Positions 27,230 through 36,158 are shown, counted from the stretch's first letter. The stretch: 64,000 bases of DNA from Acidobacteriota bacterium (GCA_018268955.1 JAFDVO010000019.1:191-64190); one strand, 5' to 3'. Translations and numbers: made by a program. Notes: generated by a model not told the origin, from the letters alone.

Positions 27230-28073
27230 AGATGGACACCGCGAGCACCAGCAGGTACAGAATGCCGACGTAGCCGTTCATGTCGAACGCCTTCTTCACC
27301 TGCGAGAGGTCGTCTTCGCTGACGAGCGACTGCTCGTACACCAGCAGGCCGCCGACCGCCGCCACGCCAGCAAAGTAGAAGGCCGGAAGCGGGGTGACCC
27401 AGGGCAACGCCACGAAGCACGCCATGGTGACCACGTGCATGGCGCGCGAGATCAGCAGGGAGCGGGGCACGCCGAAGCGCACCGGAATCGATCGGAGCCC
27501 GAGCGTCCGATCCACATCGAGATCCTGGCACGCGTAGAGCACGTCGAATCCGCCGACCCACGTGCCGATCGCCAGGGCCAGCAGCCACGGTTCCCATCCC
27601 GCACCGCCACCGACGGCCAGCCACCCGCCCACCGGAGCGACGGCCATCGCGAGCCCCAGGAAGAGCTGGGTGTACGAGGTGAAGCGCTTCGCGAGCGAGT
27701 ACCAGAAGACGATCGCGAGCGCGACCGGCGACAGCGCGAAGCAGACCGGGTTCAGCCGCCAGGCGGCGTAGATGAAGACGGTCGTCGCGACCACCACGAA
27801 GAGCGTCGCTTCGCCGCGCCCCATCGCCCCTCGCGGAATCTCACGATTGGCGGTGCGCGGGTTCAGCGCGTCGAACCGCGCATCGACCAGGCGGTTGAAC
27901 CCCATCGCGGCCGACCGCGCGGCGACCATCGCCAGCAGGATCCAGCCGACGACCGACCAGGTGATCGGCGTGTGCCGCGCAGCCAGGAGCGCGCCGGCAA
28001 ACGCGAACGGCAGGGCGAACACCGAGTGGCTGAAGCGCACGAACGACAGGTAGGTTCCGATGCGGGCGATCAT
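27219..28073 (-). CDS. ubiA: UbiA-family prenyltransferase (menaquinone pathway)
   Basis: 284-residue polytopic membrane enzyme attaching a polyprenyl chain to an aromatic acid. The two Asp-rich motifs are present: NRLVDARFD in the first half and DVLYACQDLDVDRTLG in the second, with about eight hydrophobic helices. Start ATG overlaps the amidohydrolase stop (ATGA). Position beside mqnA/mqnC and ubiX makes 1,4-dihydroxy-6-naphthoate prenylation (the role called MqnP) more likely than ubiquinone synthesis; this is inference from context. Confidence 0.92.
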   Translation of the reverse strand: MIARIGTYLSFVRFSHSVFALPFAFAGALLAARHTPITWSVVGWILLAMVAARSAAMGFNRLVDARFDALNPRTANREIPRGAMGRGEATLFVVVATTVFIYAAWRLNPVCFALSPVALAIVFWYSLAKRFTSYTQLFLGLAMAVAPVGGWLAVGGGAGWEPWLLALAIGTWVGGFDVLYACQDLDVDRTLGLRSIPVRFGVPRSLLISRAMHVVTMACFVALPWVTPLPAFYFAGVAAVGGLLVYEQSLVSEDDLSQVKKAFDMNGYVGILYLLVLAVSIYVR

Positions 28074-29302
28074 GCGCGTGATGGGGATGACTGCGCGTCG
28101 CCCACCCAGAAGACCTGCTCGGGTGCGACGCCGGACACCAGATATTCTTCCACATCGGTCGTGCCGGGCGGAATCGAGACCGCCAGCACCCGCGCCCGCT
28201 TCCCCGCCTCCAGCGTGCCAAAGGAGGCGTCGAGGCCGAGCGCCATCGCACCGTTGATGGTCCCGCTCTCGATGATGCGCCGGGCCGGAACGCCTGGCGC
28301 GATCGCACGCAGTGCCGCAAGTTCGGAGAAGAGATTGAGGTCAGGCGTACTCGCCAGGCTGTCGGTGCCGACGGCCACACGGACGCCGGACTCGAAGAAC
28401 GCCGACACTGGCGGGGTGCCGGCCCCCGTGTAGACATTGCTCCGCGGGCAGGTCACCAGCGTCGTCTCTCGTGCCGCAAGTCGCGCGAGGTCGTCGCGCG
28501 TCATCTGCACGCCGTGAACGGCGAGCAGCCGTGAGTCGAGAAAACCAGCAGCGCCCAGGTAGGCCACCGGGGACACCGCGGGGGGCGTGAATGCCGGGTC
28601 CCAGGCGCCCACGTCCTCGAGAAAGCGCCGCCACTCACCGTGTCCAGTCGCGATGAACTCGACCTCGTCGCGCGACTCGGAGAGATGCACGCTATACGGC
28701 ACACCGGGGCGCTCGTCCATGGCGTGTCGGATGCTCGCGAAGAGCGCCGGCGCCACTGAGTACGGCGCGTGCGCCGCAAGGCTTGCCGTCACGTCCCCGC
28801 GCGTGCCGAGCGCGCGCAGACGCTCGCACGCCTCGGCGACGATCCCCTGAGGATCCGGCGCGTTGAACCGCAGGAGCTCATAGAACACGACGCCGCCGAG
28901 GGGGCTGTCGGCCAGCGCATCGAACGTCACGAGCGTGTTGCTGATATCACCGACGAGCGCGGTCCCCGAACGCACCGCCTCGCCGATGCCGGCCCGAAGG
29001 CCGTCCATGATTTCGGGAGATCCCGGATCGGGGCGCTGCCGCCGCGCGCCAACCACGTGGCGGATCCAGTCGACGAACGCGGTGGCCTGCGGAACCTGCC
29101 CGCGCAGGTATGAGAGCTCGAGGTGCGTGTGGGCGTTGACCAGGCCCGGCATCAACGCGACCTGGCCGAGATCCTCGCCGGAGACCGGTGAGGGCTCGCC
29201 ACCGCCGACAGCGGTGATGCGGCCGTCCTGCACCTCCACCCAGCCATCGCGGATGGGCGGCTGCGCGACCGGCAGCACCCAGGCTGCGCGATAGCGCATC
29301 AC
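28070..29302 (-). CDS. Amidohydrolase, probable aminodeoxyfutalosine deaminase
   Basis: 410-residue metal-dependent hydrolase of the TRZ/ATZ/cytosine-deaminase group. N-terminal beta sandwich, metal motif NAHTHLE (His58, His60 counting from GTG 29302), HLSESRDEVEF, LAVHGVQMT, and catalytic Asp in VGTDSLAS. Deaminases of this group act on the 6-aminodeoxyfutalosine adenine in one branch of the futalosine pathway (MqnX). Placement between mqnC and ubiA, with 4-nt overlaps on both sides, supports that role, but a general nucleoside or guanine deaminase cannot be excluded. An ATG at 29299 is an alternative start. Confidence 0.78.
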   Translation of the reverse strand: MMRYRAAWVLPVAQPPIRDGWVEVQDGRITAVGGGEPSPVSGEDLGQVALMPGLVNAHTHLELSYLRGQVPQATAFVDWIRHVVGARRQRPDPGSPEIMDGLRAGIGEAVRSGTALVGDISNTLVTFDALADSPLGGVVFYELLRFNAPDPQGIVAEACERLRALGTRGDVTASLAAHAPYSVAPALFASIRHAMDERPGVPYSVHLSESRDEVEFIATGHGEWRRFLEDVGAWDPAFTPPAVSPVAYLGAAGFLDSRLLAVHGVQMTRDDLARLAARETTLVTCPRSNVYTGAGTPPVSAFFESGVRVAVGTDSLASTPDLNLFSELAALRAIAPGVPARRIIESGTINGAMALGLDASFGTLEAGKRARVLAVSIPPGTTDVEEYLVSGVAPEQVFWVGDAQSSPSRA

Positions 29303-30537
29303 GACTGGACGACGCGAAGCGCCTTGCCCGCGCGGCTGCGTGCGGGGTAGTTCAGGAGTTCGGCCGGGACGCTGTCATCGCCCTCGTCGCGCGCCTTCGC
29401 GAGTTCCAGCATGCGCGGCACCTCGCGCTCCCGGAAGATCGGGTCGCCGAGCACCTCGTAGTGCATGTTGCGCCGCTTGGCGATGAACCCGGCGTCCTCG
29501 ATGTTCCGGACGATCTCGACTTCATCCATGCAGTAGCTGGCACCGGCTGCGCGGACGACGTTCTCCTCGATCATCACGCTGCCCATGTCGTTGGCGCCGT
29601 ACGCGAGGCTGAGCTGCCCCACCTTCCCGCCCTGCGTCACCCACGATGCCTGGAGGCTCGGGAAGTTATCGAGCACGATGCGCGACAGGGCGAGCGTCCG
29701 CAGGTAATCGACACCGGTCGCCTCCTGCCCTGCCAGCTCGGTGTGTTCGGGCTGATAGCTCCACGCGATGAAGGCGGTGAAGCCGCCGGTCTCGTCCTGC
29801 AGCGATCGCAGGCGCATCAGGTGCTCGATGCGCTCTTCCTCCGTTTCCACCGTCCCGTACATCATCGTCGCCGTGGTGCGGAGCCCCTTGCGGTGGGCCT
29901 GGCGCATCACGTCGAGCCACTCGTCTGCGGAGGCCTTCCCGTAGCAGTGCAGAAGCTTCCTGACGCGGTCCACGAGAATCTCCGCGCCGCCACCGGGAAC
30001 ACTGTCCATCCCGGCCGCAATGAGCCGGTCGAGTACGGCCGAGACCGGCTGCTGCGAGAGCCTCGAGAGGTGAATCACTTCCGGCGGCGAGAGCGCGTGG
30101 AGGCGGAACTCCGGATAGCGCGCCTTGATGGCCTTGAAGAGATCCTCGTACCACTCGATTGGGAGGTCCGGGTTGTGGCCCCCCTGCAGGAGGAGCTGCA
30201 CGCCGCCGACGGCGATCGTCTCGTCGATCTTGCGGAACAGCTCGTCGAACCCGAGGACATAGCCTTCCGAAGATCCGACGGGCCGGTAGAACGCACAGAA
30301 CGCGCAGCGTGCCACGCACACGTTCGTGTAGTTCACGTTGCGGTCGATGATGTAGGTGACGATGCCCTCGGGGTGCTTGCGGGCGCGAATCTGGTCGGCG
30401 AGCTGCCCGAGCAGCGGTGTGGGTGCTTCACGGTACAGGCGCAGCGCCTGCTCCGCATCGACGCGGCCACCGGACCTCACCTTGTCGGCAATCTGCTGAA
30501 TCGTCATCACATCACTGGCCTGGAAGTGCGGGCTCAC
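29299..30537 (-). CDS. mqnC: Dehypoxanthine futalosine cyclase (radical SAM)
   Basis: 412-residue radical SAM enzyme forming cyclic dehypoxanthine futalosine. The 4Fe-4S motif is Cys74, Cys78 and Cys81 (CVARCAFCAF), followed by YRPVGSSEGYVL, LLLQGGHNPDLPIEWYEDLF, PGGGAEIL and, near the C-terminus, SLAYGANDMGSVMIEENVV, all characteristic of MqnC. GTG 30537 overlaps the mqnA stop by 4 nt (GTGA); ATG 30507 is a shorter alternative. Its cysteine-free paralogue lies two genes upstream. Confidence 0.94.
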   Translation of the reverse strand: MSPHFQASDVMTIQQIADKVRSGGRVDAEQALRLYREAPTPLLGQLADQIRARKHPEGIVTYIIDRNVNYTNVCVARCAFCAFYRPVGSSEGYVLGFDELFRKIDETIAVGGVQLLLQGGHNPDLPIEWYEDLFKAIKARYPEFRLHALSPPEVIHLSRLSQQPVSAVLDRLIAAGMDSVPGGGAEILVDRVRKLLHCYGKASADEWLDVMRQAHRKGLRTTATMMYGTVETEEERIEHLMRLRSLQDETGGFTAFIAWSYQPEHTELAGQEATGVDYLRTLALSRIVLDNFPSLQASWVTQGGKVGQLSLAYGANDMGSVMIEENVVRAAGASYCMDEVEIVRNIEDAGFIAKRRNMHYEVLGDPIFREREVPRMLELAKARDEGDDSVPAELLNYPARSRAGKALRVVQS

Positions 30538-31379
30538 AGGGCGTCGGGGTAATAGGTCGGGGCGACGGCGCGCGGGACGACGCCCGTCTCGGCGGCGTAG
30601 CGGTAGAACAGCTCGACCCCGGCCCGCTCGTCCGGACCGAGCACGTACTTGATATTATCCCGCAGGTAGCGGTCGGCCACGTCCTGCCGCACCGGGTCGC
30701 CTGGATAGTAGAACTCCGCGATGTCACGCGTCCGCTCGAGCGACCGATCGCGCGTCCGAATCAGCGCGCGCACGTCCTCTCCGGAAAGCGCCTCCGGCCG
30801 CCCCACCCAGAATGCGTAGACGAACGGCAGGCCGGTGGTCGTCAGCCACAGCTCGCCGAGGTCGATCTTCTGGACCATGACGGTTCGAGACGCTCCCCCA
30901 TCGCGGATCTCGACCGGACCCGCCTCCAGGAACAGCGCGTTGTCGCCAATGATGAGGGCCGCATCGGCCGTGGACAACATGCCCGCGAGGTCGGGCCCAT
31001 GCGGCTCGAACCGTGGCGTGATGCCGAAGGCGCGCGCGCACATCACGCGCGTCAAGGCCACCGACGTGCGCGAGCTCGTGTCCAGGGCCACCGATCGCAC
31101 GTCGCGCATCTCGCGCGTGGTGAAGATGGCAACCGACGCCACGGTGCCACGCGAGGTGATGGCGACCTCCGGGACCACCCGGTAGCTCTCGGGTCCATTC
31201 GGGCCGCGCAGGTACTCGATGGACGGAATGAGCCCGAGGTCGGTCTCGCCGGCGTGCAGCAGGTCCGCACAGCGCGCGGGCAGGTCGAAGCGGACGTCGA
31301 ACCGAGGGTCCTGCTCCAGGCCGTAGACAAGCGGGCGGGCGTTCAGGTACGTGACCGCCCCGATCCGGACGCGCCCCAT
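30534..31379 (-). CDS. mqnA: Chorismate dehydratase
   Basis: 281-residue periplasmic-binding-protein-fold enzyme converting chorismate to 3-[(1-carboxyvinyl)oxy]benzoate, the first step of the futalosine route to menaquinone. N-terminal VRIGAVTYLNARPLVYGL, DLGLIPSIEYLR, SVALDTSSRTSVALTRVM, AALIIGDNALFLE and DLGELWLTTTGLPFVYAFWVGR fit MqnA well. ATG 31379 shares one base with the upstream stop (TGATG). Confidence 0.94.
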   Translation of the reverse strand: MGRVRIGAVTYLNARPLVYGLEQDPRFDVRFDLPARCADLLHAGETDLGLIPSIEYLRGPNGPESYRVVPEVAITSRGTVASVAIFTTREMRDVRSVALDTSSRTSVALTRVMCARAFGITPRFEPHGPDLAGMLSTADAALIIGDNALFLEAGPVEIRDGGASRTVMVQKIDLGELWLTTTGLPFVYAFWVGRPEALSGEDVRALIRTRDRSLERTRDIAEFYYPGDPVRQDVADRYLRDNIKYVLGPDERAGVELFYRYAAETGVVPRAVAPTYYPDAL

Positions 31380-32224
31380 CAGCGTGCGTCGAACCGCCCG
31401 TCGCGCTCAACCGGCTCGAGCGCGGCTGCCGCGATGTTGCGCCGAATCTCCTCGAGCGGGGCGCGACGCCGACCTTCGGGCACTTCGTCGATCGGCGACA
31501 CGCTGTCGAGGTCGTCGGCCCCGACGGTCAGCGCGACCTGCGCGAGCTTGGGTCCGTACAGCGACCAGTCCACCTGGATCGACGGGATGTTCGTGATGAA
31601 CAACCGCGCCAGCGCGATCCGCCGCACGTCGTCGTACCCGGTGGTCGGAACAGCGGGGTTCACGCTGCGCGGCAGCGGCGCGAAGGTCTTGATGACGCCG
31701 GTGTCGTGCTGCAGCGCGGCAATCTGGCGGTACAACGCGGGCACATCCGCCGTCGGCAGCTTGTCGATGGTCAACCTGGCGAGACCCAGGCCAGCGATGT
31801 TGACCTCCTCGATGGCGAGGCGCGCATCGCGGAGCTGATCGAAGGGCGCCTGCGCGACCAGCTCGAGCCCCGCCAGCTTGAGTTCCTCGAGGAACGTGCG
31901 AAGCGGAACCTGCTCCGCCGCAGCGATCCGCTCGAGGTCGGCCAGCGAGAACGCCGACACCGGCGTGTTGCCCGCAGCCGCGACCACCTCCCGGACACGC
32001 GCGATGGCCGCCTCGCGGGTCAGCGGCGTACCGACGATCCGGATCTCGCCGGCTGAGGCTGGGGTCGCAGTAGGAGCCCCCGGCGCGGCATCGACATCTG
32101 CCACCCGGACGAACGTCGTGCGCGCGCCATGCCGGCGCCGCCGCTCGTCATCGGCAGCCGCCCCGATGGCGATGATGTCATGGCTCGTCGAGAGGGTATC
32201 GAGTTCAGCGTCTGTGACCGTCAT
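31379..32224 (-). CDS. Cysteine-free MqnE/MqnC-like protein (probable radical SAM pseudoenzyme)
   Basis: 281-residue protein homologous to the aminofutalosine synthase/CofH/MqnC group but with no cysteine at all. Residues 15-43 match the helix and strand before the cluster loop of the family (DIIAIGAAADDERRRRHG). The CxxxCxxC loop is replaced by an Ala/Pro/Gly stretch (45-58). Residues 89-122 match the AFTA...HLARL...ELKxAGL block, but PGGGAE is gone (VAQAPFDQL instead). Residues 163-245 match the C-terminal domain, with LQHDTG, ARLFITNIPSIQVDW and the MqnE-like ALTVGADDLDS. First gene of the operon, sharing one base with mqnA. Radical SAM chemistry is impossible; a regulatory, scaffold or cofactor-free role is conceivable. 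No true mqnE is in the window. Confidence 0.8.
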   Translation of the reverse strand: MTVTDAELDTLSTSHDIIAIGAAADDERRRRHGARTTFVRVADVDAAPGAPTATPASAGEIRIVGTPLTREAAIARVREVVAAAGNTPVSAFSLADLERIAAAEQVPLRTFLEELKLAGLELVAQAPFDQLRDARLAIEEVNIAGLGLARLTIDKLPTADVPALYRQIAALQHDTGVIKTFAPLPRSVNPAVPTTGYDDVRRIALARLFITNIPSIQVDWSLYGPKLAQVALTVGADDLDSVSPIDEVPEGRRRAPLEEIRRNIAAAALEPVERDGRFDAR

Positions 32225-32322
32225 TCCAACTGCCGATCATAGCAGTGGAGGCAGGCGTGGCGCTGCTGCTGGCTGAGGCGCCGAAGGCGTTTGGGGATTG
32301 AAAGTCAGAATGCGGAGGGCAG

Positions 32323-32373
32323 AGGTTGGAGGTTGGGGTCGGGCAGAGGTTGGAGGTTGGAGGTTGGAGGTGA
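32323..32373. repeat. GAGGTTG heptad arrays
   Basis: Two runs, 32323-32336 and 32346-32373, of GAGGTTG separated by GGGTCGGGCA, same word as at 14431-14458. They lie in the 263-nt divergent spacer between the MqnE-like gene and the Yip1-like gene. No convincing promoter motif was recognised in the rest of this spacer. Confidence 0.75.
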
Positions 32374-32487
32374 CGCCGCCTGACAGGCGCAGCCGCCGGA
32401 ATTTCGGCGAGCCCGCACCATTCGCTCCGCGGCCCCGTGATTTCCGGCCGAAACGGATGGGCACCTGCTGGCAGAAGCTATGCGTTG

Positions 32488-33045
32488 ATGTCTGACATGG
32501 CTACCACCATCCGTGCGAACACGTTCCTGCAACGGCTCATCGGCGCGGCTGCGCTCGACTCGGCCATCTACGAGGAGGTGGAGGCCGACCCAACCGCAAC
32601 CAACCAGGCGATGTCCGTCGTCCTGCTTTCCAGCGTGGCGATGGGAATCGGCGCACGCGGGCTCGGTGGCGGCGTCGGGGTGATTGCGCTCTTCGGCGTG
32701 ATAGCGCTGGTCACCTGGGCCGCATGGGCCCTGTTGATGTTCGAACTCGGCACCCGGCTGCTACCAGGTCGCCGCACGCACTCGAACCCGTACGAACTGC
32801 TGCGGACGCTCGGCTTCGCCGCGGCACCCGGATTACTGGCGGTCCTCGGCGCGGTGCCAGCAGTGACGGTGCAGGTCCTGGTGCTGTCGTGGGTGTGGAT
32901 GGTTGCGGCGATGGTCGTCGCGGTCCGTCAGGCGCTCGACTACGAGAGCACCGGGCGAGCGATTGCCACATGCCTGCTCGGCTTCGTGCTCGCGATGTCG
33001 ATCGCGATCGTCCTCGGCGCGATCTTCGGACCCACGGTCTCCTGA
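32488..33045 (+). CDS. Yip1-family-like integral membrane protein
   Basis: About 185-residue protein. N-terminal soluble part MSDMATTIRANTFLQRLIGAAALDS-type (partly quoted) with YEEVEADPTATNQA, then about five hydrophobic helices (for example VGVIALFGVIALVTWAAWALLMF and AIATCLLGFVLAMSIAIVLG). The YEEVE...A segment and ELLRTLGFAAAPG in the middle resemble Yip1-domain proteins. ATG 32488 was chosen; ATG 32497 is also possible. Lone plus-strand gene, convergent with the oxidoreductase gene. Function unknown. Confidence 0.75.
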   Translation: MSDMATTIRANTFLQRLIGAAALDSAIYEEVEADPTATNQAMSVVLLSSVAMGIGARGLGGGVGVIALFGVIALVTWAAWALLMFELGTRLLPGRRTHSNPYELLRTLGFAAAPGLLAVLGAVPAVTVQVLVLSWVWMVAAMVVAVRQALDYESTGRAIATCLLGFVLAMSIAIVLGAIFGPTVS

Positions 33046-33109
33046 GCGCGAGCGGCAGGCGCACGCCCGACCAAGGCTGGGCCTGCCGCTACGCCAACCT
33101 CGGTCGCAG

Positions 33110-33131
33110 GCGTCACGCGTCAGCGTGACGC
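33110..33131. terminator. Hairpin between convergent genes
   Basis: Perfect 8-bp stem GCGTCACG (33110-33117) / CGTGACGC (33124-33131) with a 6-nt loop, between the Yip1-like gene (plus) and the oxidoreductase gene (minus). No T-tract on either side; a bidirectional terminator is plausible but unproven. Confidence 0.4.
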
Positions 33132-33144
33132 TCCCGCTCGCCCG

Positions 33145-34065
33145 CTACATCGCCGCGACGATGCGGGTGGCGAGTTCGAGGGCGCGGCGTCCCTGGGCGC
33201 CGTCGACCTTCGGAGCGCGCTTGTGCTGCACCGCGTCGACGAAGTCGGCGAGTTCGCGCTTCAGCGGCTCCTCGTTGACGACCGGTACGTCCCCACCGTC
33301 GATCGACGGCATCGGTCCCTCCCCCTTCAGCAGTCGGTACATCTCGACCTTCTGCGCCGCGTAGTCGATCGACACGTACGCCGCAGGCTGGAAGAAGCGG
33401 ATCTTCCGCACCCGGTCGCGGCTGATGCGGCTGGCGGTGAGGTTGGCGATGCAGCCGTTGGCGAAGCGGAGGCGGGCATTCGCGATGTCCACGCGCCCTG
33501 TGAGCACGGGCACGCCGACCGCCTCGATGGAGTCGACCTCCGACGGCACGATGGAGAGCACGACGTCGAGGTCGTGAATCATCAAATCGAACACGACGTC
33601 GATGTCGAGGCTCCGCTCCGGGAACGTGCCCAGCCGATGGACTTCGATGAAGCGGGGGTCGCGCAGCATGGGCCGGGCCACGTCGACTGCCGGGTTGAAA
33701 CGCTCGGTGTGTCCGACCGCGAGCACCGCGCCGCTCTTCGCCGCAGCCTCCATCATCTGGTCCGCTTCCGCCAGCGAGCGGACCATCGGCTTCTCGACCA
33801 GCACGCCCGCGCCTGCTTCGAGGAATGGCAGCGCCACCGCAAGGTGCTGTTCGGTGGGCACGGCAATCGAGACCGCATCCACCCGCCCGATGAGCGAGGT
33901 CGGCCGCATGAGCGCACGCGTCTGGTTCGCCGCAGCGATCTCCTCCGCACGGGCCTGGTTCGTGTCCACGACCGCGACGAGTTCGACCCCTTCCATGGAG
34001 CCGAGAATGCGGGCGTGATGCTTGCCAAGGTGTCCCACGCCGATGACCGCCACGCGCATGCTCAT
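33145..34065 (-). CDS. Gfo/Idh/MocA-family oxidoreductase in the lpx cluster
   Basis: 306-residue NAD(P)-dependent sugar oxidoreductase. Rossmann motif VAVIGVGHLGKHHAR at the N-terminus, the family VEKPM motif (LVEKPMVRSLAEAD), and a C-terminal beta-sheet domain with GHTERFNPA and MIHDLDVVLSI. It lies 19 nt after lpxI. GnnA, which makes UDP-2-acetamido-3-amino sugars for lipid A in Leptospira and Acidithiobacillus, belongs to this family and is found near lpxA; the aminotransferase GnnB is not seen here, so that function is only a possibility. Start ATG 34065 or 34059. Confidence 0.87.
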   Translation of the reverse strand: MSMRVAVIGVGHLGKHHARILGSMEGVELVAVVDTNQARAEEIAAANQTRALMRPTSLIGRVDAVSIAVPTEQHLAVALPFLEAGAGVLVEKPMVRSLAEADQMMEAAAKSGAVLAVGHTERFNPAVDVARPMLRDPRFIEVHRLGTFPERSLDIDVVFDLMIHDLDVVLSIVPSEVDSIEAVGVPVLTGRVDIANARLRFANGCIANLTASRISRDRVRKIRFFQPAAYVSIDYAAQKVEMYRLLKGEGPMPSIDGGDVPVVNEEPLKRELADFVDAVQHKRAPKVDGAQGRRALELATRIVAAM

Positions 34066-34084
34066 GTCGTCCCCTGTTGCTTGT

Positions 34085-34906
34085 CTATCCTAGGCGCCGG
34101 CCGACAATCGCAATGCCCGCGGCGTCGGCGGCCGCGATGATCGCGTCGCCATCGATCATCAAGGTCTTCCCGGCGTCGACCGACAGCACGCGTGCCCCGG
34201 CGGCGTGCATCGCACGGATGGTGGCGACGCCTACCACCGGCACGTCGAACCGCATGTCCTGGTTCGGCTTGGCCACCTTCACGATGCTGACCCCGGGGCC
34301 AGCGAGCTGGCCCGCGCGGGCGATGACCTGATCGGTCCCCTCCATCGCTTCGACGGCGACGACCGCGACCGACTTCACGGCGATGGTCTGGCCGATGTCG
34401 AGGCCGGCGATGACGTCGGCGATCCGGTAGCCGAACTCGAGGTCGGCACGTTCCTCGTCCGATGGCGCACGCCTGGTGAGCAGGCCCTCGCCCGCCATGA
34501 GCGGCGTCAGGAACGCCGTGGAATCGATCAGCTCGATGCCGCGCTCGCGCAGGAAGTCACCCACCGCCCCGATGATCGCGTCGGTGTTGTTCGATCGGAT
34601 CCGCGTGAGCAGGCTCAGCGCGGTCATGTCTGGGACGATGTCCGAGAACAGCTTGGTGTGCTTGACCTGCCCTGCCATCAGCGCGTGCGTGACACCGGCC
34701 TTCTCAAGCAGGCCGACCCACGTGCCGAGCTTGCCGAGCGAAACGCGGTGGACCGCGGAAGAGGGGGCCTTCGCTGCCTCGAGTTCGAGTTCAGGGAAGG
34801 CTTCCTCCTTCAGCGCGATGATCGTGACCTGGTGCCCGGCCGCACGGGCCGCGTCCAGGACGAGGAAGGGAAACCGGCCATTGCCGGCAATCAGCCCGAG
34901 GTGCAC
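34085..34906 (-). CDS. lpxI: UDP-2,3-diacylglucosamine pyrophosphatase LpxI
   Basis: 273-residue enzyme (formerly DUF1009) that hydrolyses UDP-2,3-diacylglucosamine to lipid X in lipid A synthesis, used instead of LpxH. N-terminal [23 protein letters not shown]-type start, [26 protein letters not shown], and C-terminal [34 protein letters not shown] and AGKTLMID match the family. GTG 34906, one nt after the fabZ-lpxA stop. lpxB, which often follows, is not in the window. Confidence 0.94.
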   Translation of the reverse strand: MHLGLIAGNGRFPFLVLDAARAAGHQVTIIALKEEAFPELELEAAKAPSSAVHRVSLGKLGTWVGLLEKAGVTHALMAGQVKHTKLFSDIVPDMTALSLLTRIRSNNTDAIIGAVGDFLRERGIELIDSTAFLTPLMAGEGLLTRRAPSDEERADLEFGYRIADVIAGLDIGQTIAVKSVAVVAVEAMEGTDQVIARAGQLAGPGVSIVKVAKPNQDMRFDVPVVGVATIRAMHAAGARVLSVDAGKTLMIDGDAIIAAADAAGIAIVGRRLG

Positions 34907-34907
34907 G

Positions 34908-36158
34908 CTAGTCGTCCGAGGGCAGGTCCTCGCTGCGGCGCGACGCCCGCTTCAGGATGACCCCGCGTTCCGACCGGCGGATGAAATCCACCAGGTACTG
35001 CACGTCGGGGCAGGCCAGCGTGTCGTCAGCTTCGATCTGGTGGAGCGCGGCAGACGTGTTCAGCTTCGACTGCAGCAGGTAGCGGAAGCTCCGCTTGAGG
35101 CGCGTGATGGTGTCGGTGGTGAAGCCGCGGCGGATGAGCCCGATGGTGTTCAGGCCGTAGATGCGGGCGCGGTTACCGACAGTGCGCGCGTACGGCAGCG
35201 CGTCCTTGGTGACGACCGAGTAGCCGCCGATGAAGGCGTAGCGCCCCACGCGGCAGAACTGGTGCACGCCCGACCCGGCGCTGATGTTGGCGTAGTCTTC
35301 CACGTGCACGTGGCCACCGAGCGTCGCCATGTTGCCGAAGATCGTGTGGTTGCCCACGTGGCAGTCGTGCGCGACGTGCACGTAGGCCATGAACACGTTG
35401 TGGTGCCCGATCTCGGTGATGCCGCCACCGCCAGCCGTGCCCCGGTGGATGGTGACGAACTCGCGGAACACGTTGTGTGCGCCGATGACGAGGCGCGTCG
35501 GCTCGCCCTTGTACTTCAGGTCCTGCGGTGCAAGCCCGATCGAGGCGAACGGATAGACCTCGGTCCCTTCGCCGATCTCGGTCCAGCCGTCGATCACCGC
35601 CGAGGCGCCGATGCGGCAGTTCGGGCCGATCACGACATTCGGGCCGATCGACGCGTGCGGCCCCACGTAGGTGCCGGCGCCAATGCTTGCACCCGGGTGC
35701 ACGATCGCGGATGGATGGATCTGCGTCGGGTCCGCGACGATGCCGAGGACGAGTTCGCATTCCGTGGCGAGCTGCTCGCCTGCGTAGGCGGCGGCCTGCG
35801 CAAAGGCGATGGCGCCGCGGCGGCGACTGAGCGTGATCTCCAGGCGCAAGCGATCGCCAGGCACGACCTGCCGCCGGAATTTCGCGCCGTTCACGCCGCG
35901 CAGGTACACGCGCGTCTGCGCCGTCGCGTCCTGATCGCGCACGAGGATCGCGGCCGCCTGCGAGAGCGACTCGACCATCAGCACCGCGGGGAGCAGCGGC
36001 GCACCGGGGAAATGTCCGGGAAAGAACTCCTCGTTGACGGTGACGTTCCTGACAGCCACCAGGCGCCGCCCCGGTTCGTGCTCGAGGACGGCGTCGACGA
36101 GCATCGACGGATAGCGGTAGCACAGGCGCTCGAGCGCCTGGGGTATGTTGATGGACAC
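34908..36158 (-). CDS. lpxA: Bifunctional FabZ-LpxA fusion
   Basis: 416-residue protein. Residues 1-140 are a FabZ-type hotdog domain with [12 protein letters not shown] and [13 protein letters not shown]...VESLSQAAA, keeping catalytic His49 and Glu63. Residues 143-416 are LpxA (UDP-GlcNAc acyltransferase): left-handed beta-helix hexads, then [33 protein letters not shown] with His261/His264 aligning to E. coli His122/His125, and VHQFCRVG. Gly312 aligns without gaps to the acyl-chain ruler Gly173 of E. coli; Ile339 replaces E. coli Glu200. GTG start at 36158. The fusion would hand 3-hydroxyacyl-ACP chemistry directly to lipid A. Confidence 0.92.
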   Translation of the reverse strand: MSINIPQALERLCYRYPSMLVDAVLEHEPGRRLVAVRNVTVNEEFFPGHFPGAPLLPAVLMVESLSQAAAILVRDQDATAQTRVYLRGVNGAKFRRQVVPGDRLRLEITLSRRRGAIAFAQAAAYAGEQLATECELVLGIVADPTQIHPSAIVHPGASIGAGTYVGPHASIGPNVVIGPNCRIGASAVIDGWTEIGEGTEVYPFASIGLAPQDLKYKGEPTRLVIGAHNVFREFVTIHRGTAGGGGITEIGHHNVFMAYVHVAHDCHVGNHTIFGNMATLGGHVHVEDYANISAGSGVHQFCRVGRYAFIGGYSVVTKDALPYARTVGNRARIYGLNTIGLIRRGFTTDTITRLKRSFRYLLQSKLNTSAALHQIEADDTLACPDVQYLVDFIRRSERGVILKRASRRSEDLPSDD

